Part shown: positions 23,776 to 35,544 of the stretch, piece after piece
How positions within the stretch are numbered: position 1 is the first letter of the stretch
How the letters are laid out: each line of letters opens with the position of its first letter
Assembly: GCF_002878395.1 (NCBI RefSeq)
Contig: NC_061114.1
Span: 147,565,229-147,629,228, forward strand
Length of the DNA stretch: 64,000 nucleotides
DNA from: Capsicum annuum
Lineage: Eukaryota > Streptophyta > Magnoliopsida > Solanales > Solanaceae
Direction of reading: 5' to 3'
Translations under genes and position numbers: made by a program
The notes under the pieces: model-generated
Database searches by the model: none
Seen by the model: only the letters and a program-made list of their open reading frames with translations
Told to the model about the DNA's origin: nothing

Positions 23776-24570
23776 CTCCGACTATCGGTTGGAATTATGA
23801 GTCTAGGCTATTTTCTCACTGCTTCAAATTTCTGGGGATCCACTCTTATCCCGTCACTGGACACAATATGCCCCAGGAAGGCAATAGCATCTAACTAGAA
23901 TTCACACTTAGAAAATTTGGCATACAGCTGATGATCCTTAGGGGTCTAAAGAATAATTCGGAGGTGATTGGCGTGATCCTCTTTACTCTTAGAATAGATC
24001 AAAATATCATCAATAAATACAATGAAGAATAAGTCAAGAAACTAACGGAACACTCTATTCATAAGATCCATGAAGGCTGTAGGGGCATTAGTCAACTCGA
24101 TGGACATGACTATAAATTCGTAGTGACTATATCAGGTTTGAAAGGCTGTCTTGGGAACGTCTGAGTCCCTAAATTTCAACTGATAATAACCCAAACGAAG
24201 GTCTATTTTTGTAAAACACTTAGTACCCTGAAGCTGGTCAAAAAGGTCGTCAATCCTAGGAAGAGGATATTTATTTTTAATGGTAACCTTATTCAACTTG
24301 TGGTAGTCTATGCACATACGAAGGGACCCATCCTTCTTTCGCACGATGAGCACGGGTTCACCCCATGGGAAAATACTAGGATGAATAAAACCTTTTTCTA
24401 GGAGGTCTGCAAACCATTCCTTTATCACTTTTAGTTTTGTGGGAGCCATTTTATATGGAAGAATAGAAATAGGATGAGTGTCTGGCAACAAATCAATGCA
24501 AAAATCTATCTCTTTTTCAAGGGGTATCCTTTGGAGATCCTCAAGAAAGACTTCTGGAAATTCATTCACT
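23776..24570 (-). pseudogene. A2 reverse transcriptase
   Basis: ORF 24132-24569 (145 codons) includes [46 protein letters not shown] and [12 protein letters not shown]. The palm follows in another frame, with FIDD readable near 24010-24020. Stops and a frameshift separate the two. It aligns with A1 and E. Confidence 0.8.
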
Positions 24571-24574
24571 ACCG

Positions 24575-25243
24575 AGACTGACTGCAGAGGAAGGTTTTCA
24601 ACTTTTGAATCTTTTACTCAGATTAGATCATACATACAACCTTTGGAGATAACCTTTTGGGCTCTAAGATAGGAGATAAAGTGATCTCTAGGTTCCAGAG
24701 AACTCCCTGCCCAAATAATTGGTGTCTTATTCGGGAAAGAAAAAGTGAACTTTCGGGTTCTGCAATCAAGGGTGGCACAATACGAATGGAGCCAGTCCAT
24801 TCCAAGGATGGCATCAAAATCTATCATATCCAGTTCTATAAGTCCGCAATAGTATCCCTACTATGAATAGACACAACACAATTTCTATACACCTTTCTAG
24901 AAATAACAAAATCACCTACAGGAGTAGAAATAGAGAAGGATTCTACAATAACTTCGGGCTCAAACCCGAAACCAATAGCCACATAAGGGGTCACATAAAA
25001 TAAAGTAGACCCGGGATCAAGCAATTCGTAAACATCATGATAAAAGATTCGCAAAATCCCAGTGACAACATCTGGTGAAGATTCTACCTCCTGGCAGTTA
25101 GTCAAAGAATATAACTGGTTCCGACCGCTCCTGGCAGCTGAAGGGGTACCCTTAGGAAAAGGAGTTATGGAGGCAGCTTTGGACTTAGCCCCTTCCCCCG
25201 CATTTCCTCTAGCGGAAGGACAATCTCTTTGAAGGTGACTCAC
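24575..25243 (-). pseudogene. A2 protease and link to RT
   Basis: Two ORFs. 24836-25243 holds the knuckle end (MSHLQRDCP) and the protease with an intact LLDPGSTLFYVTPYVA active site. 24618-24827 holds MIDFDAILGMDWLHSY and the RT linker. One frameshift near 24830-24840 separates them. Confidence 0.8.
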
Positions 25244-26284
25244 TTTGCCATTAGTATAGCAGTTTCTCCACTCAAACCAGCACTTCCCTAGATGATTACT
25301 TCCGCAAACCTCGTACCACGGATAAGTACGACGCTGCTAGGCCACATTGCCCATAGACTGTGTACCTAGAGCTTTGGATCTATGAGGAGTCTGAAAACTC
25401 TGAGTTTGTCTGTCTGGGGATGGTCTGGGTACTGGGGCGCTGGCTGCTGACTGCATTATTCCAAAACTTCTTCTTCTTCAACCACTTATTACCCCAGTTA
25501 CCACTCTACAGCTGACTCTGGTGCTGGTCCGCAGATCTACCTTTTACATATGAATGTTCAGTCGAGCAAAGTCTAACTTTTTATTCAGCATAGCCCTCTG
25601 GCACTCAAGTACCAGGTTATTAGCAAGGCCAGATGCAAATTTCCTCATCCGAGCTCTCATATTACTTGTCAACTATGGTGCATAGCAGGCTAGTTTATTA
25701 AACTTCAAAGTGTACTCCTGGACACTCATAATGCCCTACTTCATATTCATAAACTCTTTCGCTTTGGTCTCTCTCAACTCCAGAGGAAAGAATTGATTAA
25801 GGAAAGCTTCCACAAATTTGCCCCAAACTGTGGGCTCAGCACTTTCACCTTTCGCATCTTACCAGTCGTCATAACACCGATTCACAATGTCCTTGAGTTA
25901 ATAAGTTACTAGCTCCATCCCTTCAACCTCATCCAAATGCATAACCTTAAAGATCTTTTCCATCTCATCCACGAACACCTGTGGATCTTCCTCCACCTTG
26001 GTGCCAGTGAACTTAAGTGGGTTTATCTTTATGAAATGTCTGACCCTAGTAGCCTCAGACGTAACATATGCAGACCCAACAACTTCTGATCATTGAGCCA
26101 GGTTAGTTACCAACTATGTCAACATATGAATAGAATGTCTAAATTCTGCATTTGAAATATCTCCCTAAGTAGTTGGGGGAGGGTTGGCATTAGTCTGCGG
26201 AGCCTGAGGTGGACTGCTCGGGACTAGAGGGACTCTTGGAGTAGGGACAAATTCTAGAGTGTGAGCCCTGTTACTGGTTCACAT
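25244..26284 (-). pseudogene. A2 gag, decayed
   Basis: The ATG position equivalent to the A1 gag start is the complement of 26282-26284, but its second codon is TGA (A1 has CGG). Capsid motifs are readable in pieces (FFPLELRE-type near 25760-25790, FTGTKVEEDP-type near 25985-26015). The charged segment present in A1 is deleted near 25540. No long ORF remains. Confidence 0.75.
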
Positions 26285-26550
26285 CCCATGGGTGGGATGA
26301 ACCTTATCTTCCTGAGCATTCTGATCGATGATATGACGTAGAGGCATAACAGAGTTTTTGAAACACAAGTGATCATTGATAAGGGGACAGTTCAGACTCT
26401 GAAGTACGAACTAAATCACAAAGAAGGGAAATATTTCCTAAATGCATAGTAGCACCCTTCTTATAAGTGTGGCGTGCTACACACCCATAAATATGACTCT
26501 ACCTAATGTGATTTCGTAGACACCCTAGGACCGTGCTTTGATACCAAGTT
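26285..26550 (-). promoter_or_regulatory. A2 leader and primer binding site
   Basis: Same leader theme as A1. The primer site is the complement of 26535-26546 (gctttgatacca), next to LTR3. Confidence 0.8.
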
Positions 26551-26990
26551 TATCACAACCCGAACAAGGGCCTAGCCGTGACGAGCATTTCGAACCATGG
26601 AGGCCTGAAACACCTCTATCTGTCTGGTAATCATGCACCTAATTCATATGATTAAAGTAATGCAGAAGAAACACAATAATTCAGAAACATGGTCATAAAT
26701 ATGAAAAAAAACAATAACGAGGAGATAAAGTTCCCCCAACATCAATCAACCACTAAATAACTGTCTGCGAAAATCTCTAACAAATGACTGAGTCAAGTAA
26801 CCATATATAAACTGGGACAAGGCTCCCAGTAGACCCCAAAACTGAATATAAGATAAAAGGACTACAGGACATAAGACCTTCTGAAACATTGAAGGCTTAC
26901 CACTTGTCTTTACAACTCTGTCTGAATGATCTACTGATTCTCTTGACCCCTAGACTAGGCCTCTGAACCTGAGAGGTTGAAGAAGGGAGG
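26551..26990 (-). repeat. Array A LTR3, truncated 5' LTR of copy A2
   Basis: 440 bp matching the first 440 bp of LTR1 and LTR2 (starts tatcacaacc, a decayed form of TGTCACGACC). Similarity stops near 26990, where integrase fragment P begins. Confidence 0.85.
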
Positions 26991-27202
26991 GATCTTCTAA
27001 AAGTTCCAATTGCTCATATAACTGGACTGAGTCCCACCTAACAATATAAGACAGATCAAGAATATACTCTTGCAACATAGACACATAGAAAACCAGATAG
27101 ACAATAGGAAAATCTAGAGGCAAGGCTAACTCATAAGCCACCTCGCTAACTGTGTGGAGAATATCAAAAGGATCAATATATCGAAGGCTGATCTTACTTT
27201 TT
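26991..27202 (-). pseudogene. Fragment P: integrase C-terminus of a further element
   Basis: Minus strand encodes an SLRYIDPFDILHTV segment, then VAYELALPLDFPIVYLVFYV and YIVRWDSVQL, a chromovirus integrase tail of a subfamily different from A. It is cut by LTR D at 27203 and by LTR3 at 26991. No other part of this element is visible. Confidence 0.7.
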
Positions 27203-29758
27203 TAAAACACCCTAGGTTTGGGACCCTTAGAAAGATTTTTAGATTTCTATGTTTTGGAAAATATTCGAATGGTGGGTACAAGTCATATAATGGGGTACGA
27301 GTGGTATGCCTTAATTGTATACTGGACACTGTTAGTTGGTAGGTTTGATTATTTTCTATAATTGGTATGACTTGGGTTGGTACAAGTTGTATAGTTGTAT
27401 ATTGGTCATTTGGTTTGGAATTTTGCTTCACTTGATCTAAGACTTAGTAAATTAACTTAGATCTAAGTACGAGTGGCTCACTATAAGCCGTAATCCAGGG
27501 TATGAGTCATACCTTGGGCTTGTTTAGCAGATAGTATTCAAATATCATATAATTCTATTATACTAGAGGTATGGATTAAGGGAACAAGCCGTATACTTGG
27601 GTACGACTTTGTTTATGTAAATCATTTGTTGGACAATATTTGGTCTAAAGAGGACGCCTAGGGTATCAGTGGTGGTTACAACTCGTATTGGAATTTATGA
27701 CCGGTATGGTATATTCATACTCTATGATGGGATTTTTATAAAATTTAAGTGAGGGAAATCTAGACATTTCCCCACATAACTTATTAAGGCTCCACGACTT
27801 CTAAACTACTTGGGATGTTATTTACCCTTGTATTTTATCATTAAACACTTATAAAACTCTTTAAACACACTAGAATTCTCTCTAAGGCTCTTGGATAATG
27901 GAAGGCTTGGGTTTCGCTAAACAGGTCTATTTGGGGATTGTGTTGGTGATTTCTCTCCATCATATTCATCAACTATGGCAAGATAATCCTCCCTCATTAT
28001 TAGTTTCAACAAAAGGCATGATTATTATATATTTTAGGGTTTACAAATATGTGTTGGGGTTTTGGTATTAAATGCTTGGTTATAGTTTACACATGTTTTA
28101 GATAATGTTTTTACATTCTTTAACGGTTGTTTGGAAAATTAGTGGCATGGGAATGGTAAATTAATAATTGCAATTGGTTTTTGAAAACTATGCCCAAACA
28201 TGTTTTATAAAATTCCTATGATAATTCTTTTACTATATTATTGAACTTTTAAAGGAACTATTTCATGGTGTGGTTTGGTATTGGACTGCTAAATTTTATA
28301 TATGGTTAAAATGGTTTGGAATGCATAAATTAGTAAAGTTTTATTATCATAGTTATGGTTGATTATACTTTGTTGTGGGTTACAAGGGAATCCCCTAGGT
28401 AAACATGTAATTGAATAACTTATGGGGTACATGAGACTACCCTAGAGAACTTAATAATAGAATATTTATGGGGTACACGGGATTCCCCCAAGTTAACTTG
28501 ATAATGTAATCTATGGGTACATGGGAATCCCTTTATAAAAAATGGTTGGCTAAGGATATTATTTGAAAAATATAGTTGGTATGACTATACCACTACTCAT
28601 ATCCTTAGTTAATAATAATGGTATAATGGTTTGGTTGTATGGAAATAGTTTAAATTGGTAAATAGTAGCGTGGTGTGATTGTTAACTGTGAAAGTGCCAG
28701 TCCAATGGATGGATTCTGGAAACTCATGTTTGCTGACATGAGGGGTTGGTCATAGTAACTATATATGATACTATTTGGTAGGTAGGAATCATCTAAGTAC
28801 ACTATTCATATGTATCATCGAGAGAGAAGAGTACTTGAGAATATCCTTCTCTTATAGTATTTCTGGTTCATGCGGCTACACGCATCGGAGGCCTTTCATG
28901 GGGTTACACTAGAGCCTTATATATAGTGGGTGGTTCTAGGATGGTTAAGCTATACATACCCAGGTTAATGATTTTAAAGACATGCTAAATCCTATTTCTT
29001 TTCCCGACGGATATTTATATGTATGGTTTTGTGGATATTATTGGTTACATGGTTTTACTGGATGACATAATCTTATCCATATCCTAAGTACTTGCTATAT
29101 TTCACCCTCTAACCCATCCTTGGGAGGTTGTATCACCATATAATGCAGGAATCAACCATTCTACTCCTTGTTCTTTCCGATTGGATTTCAGAATAAGCTG
29201 CTAGATTGAAGTGGTGAGATACCATATCATGAAAAGATCAATTTCATATTCATGGATGTTTTTATATACTTTTTATATTATATGGATATTGGTTTTTGCT
29301 ATGTCATGGGGCATGTCACACCTGAATATTGGTTTTATTTTTATTAGAGGCTTTTGTAGAACTACTATGGGTTGGTATGGATGGATCAATATTGGTGTCA
29401 ACCTTAGTATTGGCATTGGTATTGGTGATGATACTATTGGACTAAATTTCACACCGTTCCATCCTTTTATGTTATGTTAGAGAACTTGGTTTGGTTATTA
29501 TTTTTGTTTATGTTTATGGTTTTTGTCTTGTTATGGTTATTGGTAGGGTTTAGACAGTTGGACTCATTTGGGTTGGTCATGGATATAGACCAACCCCAGA
29601 GTCTAAATTTTCATAGAAATGGTATTTTATTATAAGTTCAAAATTCATCTGACTCAGGGTAAGAGTTTGGATGGTTAGGTAGGGTAACGGGAGTAGTCCT
29701 CGGTGCTGGTTGGACTTTGGATGCCCATTACAATAAGACCCTGAGTTGGGTCGTGCCA
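27203..29758 (+). repeat. 5' LTR of D
   Basis: About 2.56 kb. The start (taaaacaccc) is a decayed TGTAACACCC as in LTR M. The end gggtcgtgcca lies just before the primer site. It is AT-rich with ACGAGT-like motifs. The hydrophobic ORF at 29211-29480 lies wholly within the LTR and is not supported as a gene. Confidence 0.7.
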
Positions 29759-29775
29759 AGTTTGTATCAGAGCTT
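29759..29775 (+). promoter_or_regulatory. D primer binding site
   Basis: Reads agtttgtatcagagctt, one change from TGGTATCAGAGC, directly after the LTR end. Confidence 0.75.
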
Positions 29776-29949
29776 TAGGTTCATGATCAATTGGGAGTCC
29801 ACAAAGACGTGTCGAGTAGAGTCTTTTTTAGAGGGTATGTAGTATGTCACACTTATAAGGGAGAGGCTACAAGTCATTTAGGAATGTTTCACTCTCTTGG
29901 AATTCTATTTTCAATCTTCATAATCTAAGGTCATTTCTAATCCTTGATT

Positions 29950-31130
29950 GTTTGCATTTTAGCTCATGCCTTGATGATTTGAGAAGCAAGGTAACTCTTC
30001 TATTCCAGTTGGGGACAATATTGATGGGACTCACACTAGTTAGAGGATCAATAATCGGTCTAGGGGTCTATTTCCTAATACTTTTGGAGTTCCATCGGTT
30101 GCTACTGCTACTAATCCTCTTCAGGGTGAGGTAACTAATGCATAATTTTGTCAATCAATTCATGTTATTGCTTAGTTATATGTGGCTCAGGCTGAGCGAT
30201 ATACATCTGGTGTTTTATTTGCTGAGGCCACAAGGGTTAATCATTTTATGAAGATGAATCCTCTTACTTTTACGGGTGTGTAGGTGGAGGAGGATCCTCA
30301 GGGTTTCTTGGATAAAATGGAATAAATCTCTAGGTTAATGCGAACGAGAAATCTGGAAGGGGTGAATTTTGCTTCTTACCAGCTTAAGGATATGACATAC
30401 CAATGGTATGAAGAATGGGATACGGTGAGAGGTTATGTTGATGAGTCGACTTTGTGGGAGTCTTTCTTTAATGTATTTTTGGACCGCTTTATTCTTCTAG
30501 GAGTTGAGGGAAGCAAACACAGAGGATTTTGTTAATTTAAGGCAAGGGAAAATATCTGTTAAGGAATTCTTAAAGTTCCATCAGTTTACAAGGTAAGCTC
30601 CGAATATGGTGTCCAATATACGGGAAAAGATGATAAAGTTCACTTTTGGAGTGTCTTAAGAGTTGATCCATAAAATAAAGACTATATTGCAAATCAAGGA
30701 TATGGATATTTCTAGGATGGTTATTTATAAGTAGCAGGTGAAGGATGAAAAGAGAAAGCAGACAGAGTTTGGGGAAAGGTAAGGTAGGAAGTTCAGTCCA
30801 TTTGAACAAGGTGGTGCTTAACAACAAGTTGGTTGGGATGACGTAGGTGGCCAATGAAGAATTGTGGGACTTATGGATCCTTTTCTAAAGCTAGTGCTCC
30901 TTACCTAAAATAGCTGGTTAATAGGCATCAATAGGGTGGTGATAAATTTCAGGCACAGGGTGCCCAATCTCACGCAAGTGGGGCTTAGTCGACCTCATCA
31001 TGCCCTTCTTGTCAGTTTTGTTGTTGGTTGTATAGGGGTTTCTGTGATGATGGAAAGGACAAGTGTTTCAAATATGGTCAGATAGACCATGTTCTTAGAA
31101 GCTAATTGGTAAGGGTGCTTCAGGAGCAAG
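29950..31130 (+). pseudogene. D gag, decayed
   Basis: Capsid frame is readable from about 30130 (VAQAERYTSGVLFAEATRV, HFMKMNPLTFTGV, VEEDPQGFLDKME). ORF 30338-30535 continues through YQLKDMTYQWYEEW. A frameshift near 30510 moves the frame into a VNLRQGKISVKEF segment. The zinc knuckle near 31030-31110 is decayed (CFKYGQIDHV, with the second Cys changed to Tyr). At least seven in-frame stops. Confidence 0.75.
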
Positions 31131-31259
31131 TATGGCTCAAGTTGCTTTATCTTCTGCTCCTACACCGAAGGGTGCGCTTCTGCATCTATTTCTACTTTTG
31201 TTACTGGCGCTGGTCGAAATAGGTTGTATGCTCTTGCTACTCGAAGGAATTTGAGGCAT

Positions 31260-31754
31260 CGTCAGATGTCATAACAAGTACGTTAAAACTTTTTTCTCGT
31301 GACATGTATTTCTTTCTTGATCTAGGGTCCACTCATTCTTATGTGACCACATTTGTGGCTGTGTATTTTGGTTTTGATCCCGACATTATTTCAGATCATT
31401 TTTCTATTTAGGTGACTCTATTATTTCCAAAAGAGTCTATAGGGTATGTGTGGTATCTATTTGTAGTAGGTTGACTTTGGTGGATTTATTTGAACTTGAT
31501 ATGGTGGATTTTGGTGTTATTCTTGGGATGGATTGGCACACTCTTATTATGCGTCCTTAGATTGTCAGACAAGTAAGGTTGTCTTTAGGTTCCTTAGCGA
31601 ACGAGTTATTTAATGGGAGGGTGGTTCCCTAGATCATAGGGGAAGTTTTATTTCTTATCTTAGATCTCAAAGGTTAATCTTTAAAGAATGTATCTATTAT
31701 CTAGTTTGTGTTAAAGATTCTAACTTAGAAGGTCCTTTTTTTCATTCGGTTTCG
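31260..31754 (+). pseudogene. D protease, decayed
   Basis: The active-site box is readable as FFLDLGSTHSYVTTF near 31309-31353 (family form LDPGS), so the Asp survives. The downstream LGMDW-like segment is near 31525-31540. Frameshifts and stops are present. Confidence 0.65.
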
Positions 31755-32056
31755 ATGGTGAATGAGTTTCCTGAGGTCTTTACGGATGATTTTCCTGGTT
31801 TTCCTCCAGATATGGAGATCAAGCTTGGAATTGGTTTAGTTTTGGAAACTCATACAATATCTATTCCTTCTTATAGAATTGCTCCAACTAAGTTGAGGGA
31901 ACTCAAGGAGCATCTTAAGGATCATTTGGATAAGGGTTTCTTCTGTCCTAGTGTGTCCTCTTGGGGTGCACCGGTTTTATTCGTACGTAAGAAGGATGGT
32001 TCCCTTCAGATATGCATTGACTATAGACAGTTAAATAAGGTGACAGTTAAGAACAA
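31755..32056 (+). pseudogene. D reverse transcriptase, N-terminal fragment
   Basis: ORF starts [19 protein letters not shown] and covers [32 protein letters not shown] and the KKDGS and IDYRQLNK motifs, ending at VKNK, where element F starts. The catalytic palm is missing. Confidence 0.85.
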
Positions 32057-32061
32057 GGCAG

Positions 32062-33857
32062 TGCCCAAGCACACACACAAGTGTATGTTGTCTTATCATG
32101 TAGTAAAGTGACCTAATGAAAGCGAAGTATCAATCCCACAGTGACTTGATTTAACAACGATTAGAATTTAGTTCACAAATTAGAATCAATTGATGCGAGA
32201 GTAATGAAAATAGAGTTTGGAATTTTGTAAACTAAAAATAAAGTAAATAATGCATAAAATAAAATACTTGGAACAAACATTGGATTAAAGCCCAAGGTTA
32301 AAGCACTTCGAACAATCATACTATGTTATTGGATCTCATTCGTCAATTTGCTTATCTTGGTTGTTGATTCGTAAGGTTAATTGCATGATCATGGTTTCTC
32401 AACCTATAATCTTTTACCGAATATGGACATTACATCTACATTATTGAGCGAGGATGTAATAATGCAATTAAGCTAATTAAAGCTATAATCGTACGATAGA
32501 ATCATGTAAGGAATCTAAGTACATCTCTGTCCTTGACGCTAAGTCAATTCTTTAATTTATAAAAGAATAAAAACCAAAAATTTGTTTATTCCAATGTTCT
32601 ATCTCCAAATTTTCTCTTCCGAGATCAAAAGGTCAACTATACATGTATTTTATGGGTGATTAATCCATAAAATAATTAAAACAAGAATAAACAAACAACC
32701 AAATATGATAAGCAAAATTAATCGAATGTAATCCAAAACAATAGTACTCATGTTCTTGGCTTTAACCATGGAAAGAGGATTTTTAGCTGATAATATTCAT
32801 AATCACGATCCAAATTATTGAATACATGATATGAATAATTAAAGACTAAAGAAAGAATAAAAAAGCCTAAAAATAGCGTGTGCATCCTCCACTGAACTTG
32901 TCCAAGCCGTCTTAACCAAATGGACCAAGCAAATTAATGCTGTCCAAATCCTTGTATAATAAAATAATCAAAGTGTCCAAGCCTTAATAACCTTCTATCA
33001 AGCTGTCCACCACTTTTTTGTTCTTTTTCCTAACGAAAAAAATATATATGTAATATACTCCTCAGGCAAAAGGGATCATGAGGCTAGCACGTGGATCAAG
33101 AACATCCCACCAGCAGCCTAAAATTATGTCCCAATGAATTATAATTATCCTAGTCAAAGCCTGTATTAGAAACATTTAAATTGTCCTTTTTTGAAAACCC
33201 AATCGCGAAATGATGCTCAATGTGTTTAATGTCGACGTGACGCGACGATATCGCGTCGACTAACTGGAATTTACATCTAAAAATTTGGTTAAGTATTGGA
33301 CATCCCTCCTTTTTCCCATGTCTTTTGTAGTATATTTCCAATGCATTTTAGCCTTTAAATCACCAATATGTCACAAAATTCAGCACAAAAAGTCTTCAAC
33401 AATATCCAACAACACAAATTAATGATTGAAACAACACAATATTCTCAATGATGAATCAAAGCAAGAGCTAAGATTAAACAAATTTGCAATGATTTCCACT
33501 AATTATTTCGACTGTAGACTTAATCAAATTTATCTTTTCACATTACAAATAGGTTATTCGACTAATAATTACACAGCTAAATCATTTGGAACAAATTAAA
33601 CACATTAGAATCCCACGAAGCCAACTAGACACACACCTAGCTCAAGCTAGTAAAACTACTTTTTTGGGTTGAACTCTACATGACTCAATTAAGCACAAAC
33701 TTTTTTGAAAAACACTTTGAATATTGTAATCATGCACCTGGACACTTAAATGATTATTTATATCAATATTAACACGTTAAGAACTCAAATTTCTCTCAAA
33801 ATAAGGTGAAATAAGTAAGAATAATGACACCAAATTATATAAAATCACCTCAGATCA
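32062..33857 (-). repeat. 3' LTR of F
   Basis: Low edge TGCCCAAGCAC at 32062 (boundary with the D RT within about 5 bp). Minus-strand start TGATCTGAGG at 33857, after a PPT. About 1.8 kb, AT-rich, with the aatcccacagtgact theme near 32130-32145 typical of Athila/Tat LTR ends. Includes a CpG-dense palindrome at 33231-33260. Confidence 0.65.
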
Positions 33858-33870
33858 TCTCCCCACACTT
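33858..33870 (-). promoter_or_regulatory. Polypurine tract of F
   Basis: Minus strand reads aagtgtggggaga just before the LTR start TGATCTGAGG. Confidence 0.65.
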
Positions 33871-35480
33871 AATCCCTTGTTCATCCTTGAATAACTCTTC
33901 ATGCATAAAAAACTGAGGTGGTGCAACACTTCTACTAAATACAAGACACTCATTCTCGTACTAGAATGACTACATGGAATGCAAGTGTCTACACAAAACA
34001 TGTTATTTACACAATTGAATGCTCATGAACACTACTCCAAAACATCCTAGCATCAAGAAATGACTCACCTAAGTGGTAAACTCATGCTTATCATTCAATC
34101 AAGAACGTCATACAAATTACCCACATTAATCAAACATGTGCCTCTCACAACAAGAGAGTTACCCATAATCACTCACAATAATGCAATGCATAACATAATG
34201 GGTACAAGAATAAAATTATGCTTACTTTCACATAGAATTCACAAGTTACACACAATGAACCAAAAGATTTCCCTTAGTGTAATGATCCACTAATATCAAA
34301 GTGTAAAACTTAGGATAAATTAGGACTTTTCTGGGTTGTAATGTAGACTAATGGATGGGTAGAAACTATTTGGGAATAGTGAGTGACCTCTCTAAGGGCT
34401 TTAATACATCACTTTTTACATTTAAAATTAATATTCAATAACCAAATTACACTTTATCCATCCACCCATACCTTTTGTTTTTGTCCCATCTCTTTTAAGC
34501 ATTTTCACAAACACTTGGTGCACACATAGTTTACTACCACAAAAATATTTTTTTGTCTCTTTTTTCACAATCATGGAAATATTTTTAGCATAAATTATAT
34601 CACAACCATCCACCACACATCAATTATATAACACCATTAACCATTACCTTGGGGAATCCAATTCACCTTTTTCTCCTTTAATTTCTCGAACTCCTTACTC
34701 TTAATTTTCAATTAAAGCACTTCAGAGATTTTTGGATCAAATTATGGTATATCAAAGAAGGGATTATGCTACTTATGTTGCTATCAAAGAAAATAAGATA
34801 AAGGCTCAATAGGGGTGAACTAGGATTATGCATACGGGTAGGAGAAATAGAAGGTATAAAACAAGGCTATCAAAGGAATGCCTATATCATCTCCTAAACT
34901 CACATTCTTTATTTCACTTCACACACACATCAGGAAAGTTTTAGAAATCACATGCAACAAGGAAGATACAAAATACCTCACACGCAGATGGCATATGCTC
35001 ATCCAAATAGGATCATCATAGACTTCTAACTAAATAATAACATAAATTTAAAATCCACCCAACAAATACAAAAGTCATAAACTTGAGCCTACGAGTCTCA
35101 AAAATAGTAATTCACTCATTCACCTTGCTATTACCAAACAAAACACTTACACCATGAAATAAAAAATAGCACCAACACAAATATCTTAAACAAAAATTTT
35201 AAATTGAGCTAAAATATGCGAATTTTCCCACCTTACACTTAAAATTCTACTTTGTACCAAAAGTAAATTTTCAAGGTAAGAGAAAGAAATACTCTCAGAG
35301 GCCTGTAGCCCTAGGTAGTAGCATCTTTACACATAAATGAGATCCATGAGATGTCACACTTAGTATTTTCCATGCTCCTTAGCTTTAAGTTTATGGTACT
35401 CAGACTTTTCATTAACTTGTGACTAAACCAAAAACAAAAACCATGTGAAATAAAAATTTAAAAAAAACTGAAAAGAAAAT
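33871..35480 (-). other. Non-coding 3' region of F
   Basis: About 1.6 kb with no ORF of note and no RT or integrase motif in any frame. Athila/Tat elements often carry a long non-coding or env-like region here; no env-like protein is visible. ORFs 34060-34293 and 34428-34616 look like chance. Confidence 0.55.
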
Positions 35481-35544
35481 TTACATAATTAACTTGGGTT
35501 GCCTCTTAACCAGCGCCTAATTTAATGTCGCGGCACATGCCATA
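35481..35544 (-). pseudogene. C-terminal coding end of F
   Basis: Minus strand shows the short ALVKRQPKL motif, a sequence I associate with the very end of Athila/Tat-type polyproteins in plants. It is cut at 35544 by the insertion of E and continues at 45456. Confidence 0.5.
35540..35544. repeat. Target site duplication of E, left copy
   Basis: CCATA, identical to 45451-45455. Confidence 0.85.

Larger units (their letters stand above)
12241..26990 (-). mobile_element. Array A: two chromovirus copies in tandem, sharing the middle LTR
   Basis: Order on the plus strand: LTR1 12241-14357, internal 1 14358-19441, LTR2 19442-21547, internal 2 21548-26550, LTR3 26551-26990 (truncated). Both internals run on the minus strand with PPT at the low end and PBS at the high end, so LTR2 is the 5' LTR of copy 1 and the 3' LTR of copy 2. 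There is no target duplication beside LTR2, which argues for unequal LTR recombination rather than two insertions. Both copies are decayed. Confidence 0.85.
27203..32056 (+). mobile_element. Element D: plus-strand Ty3/gypsy, cut in RT by element F
   Basis: 5' LTR 27203-29758, PBS, gag, protease and the first part of RT, ending at 32056 inside the KNK of the RT fingers. The missing RT half, RNase H, integrase and 3' LTR are not seen beyond F. Confidence 0.8.

Noticed and set aside
23529..23894. 121-codon plus-strand ORF.
   Set aside because: It is antisense to A2 RNase H and RT, which have recognisable motifs on the minus strand.
29211..29480. 89-codon hydrophobic ORF with membrane-like segments.
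   Set aside because: It lies entirely inside the LTR of D, in AT-rich low-complexity sequence with no related protein recognisable.
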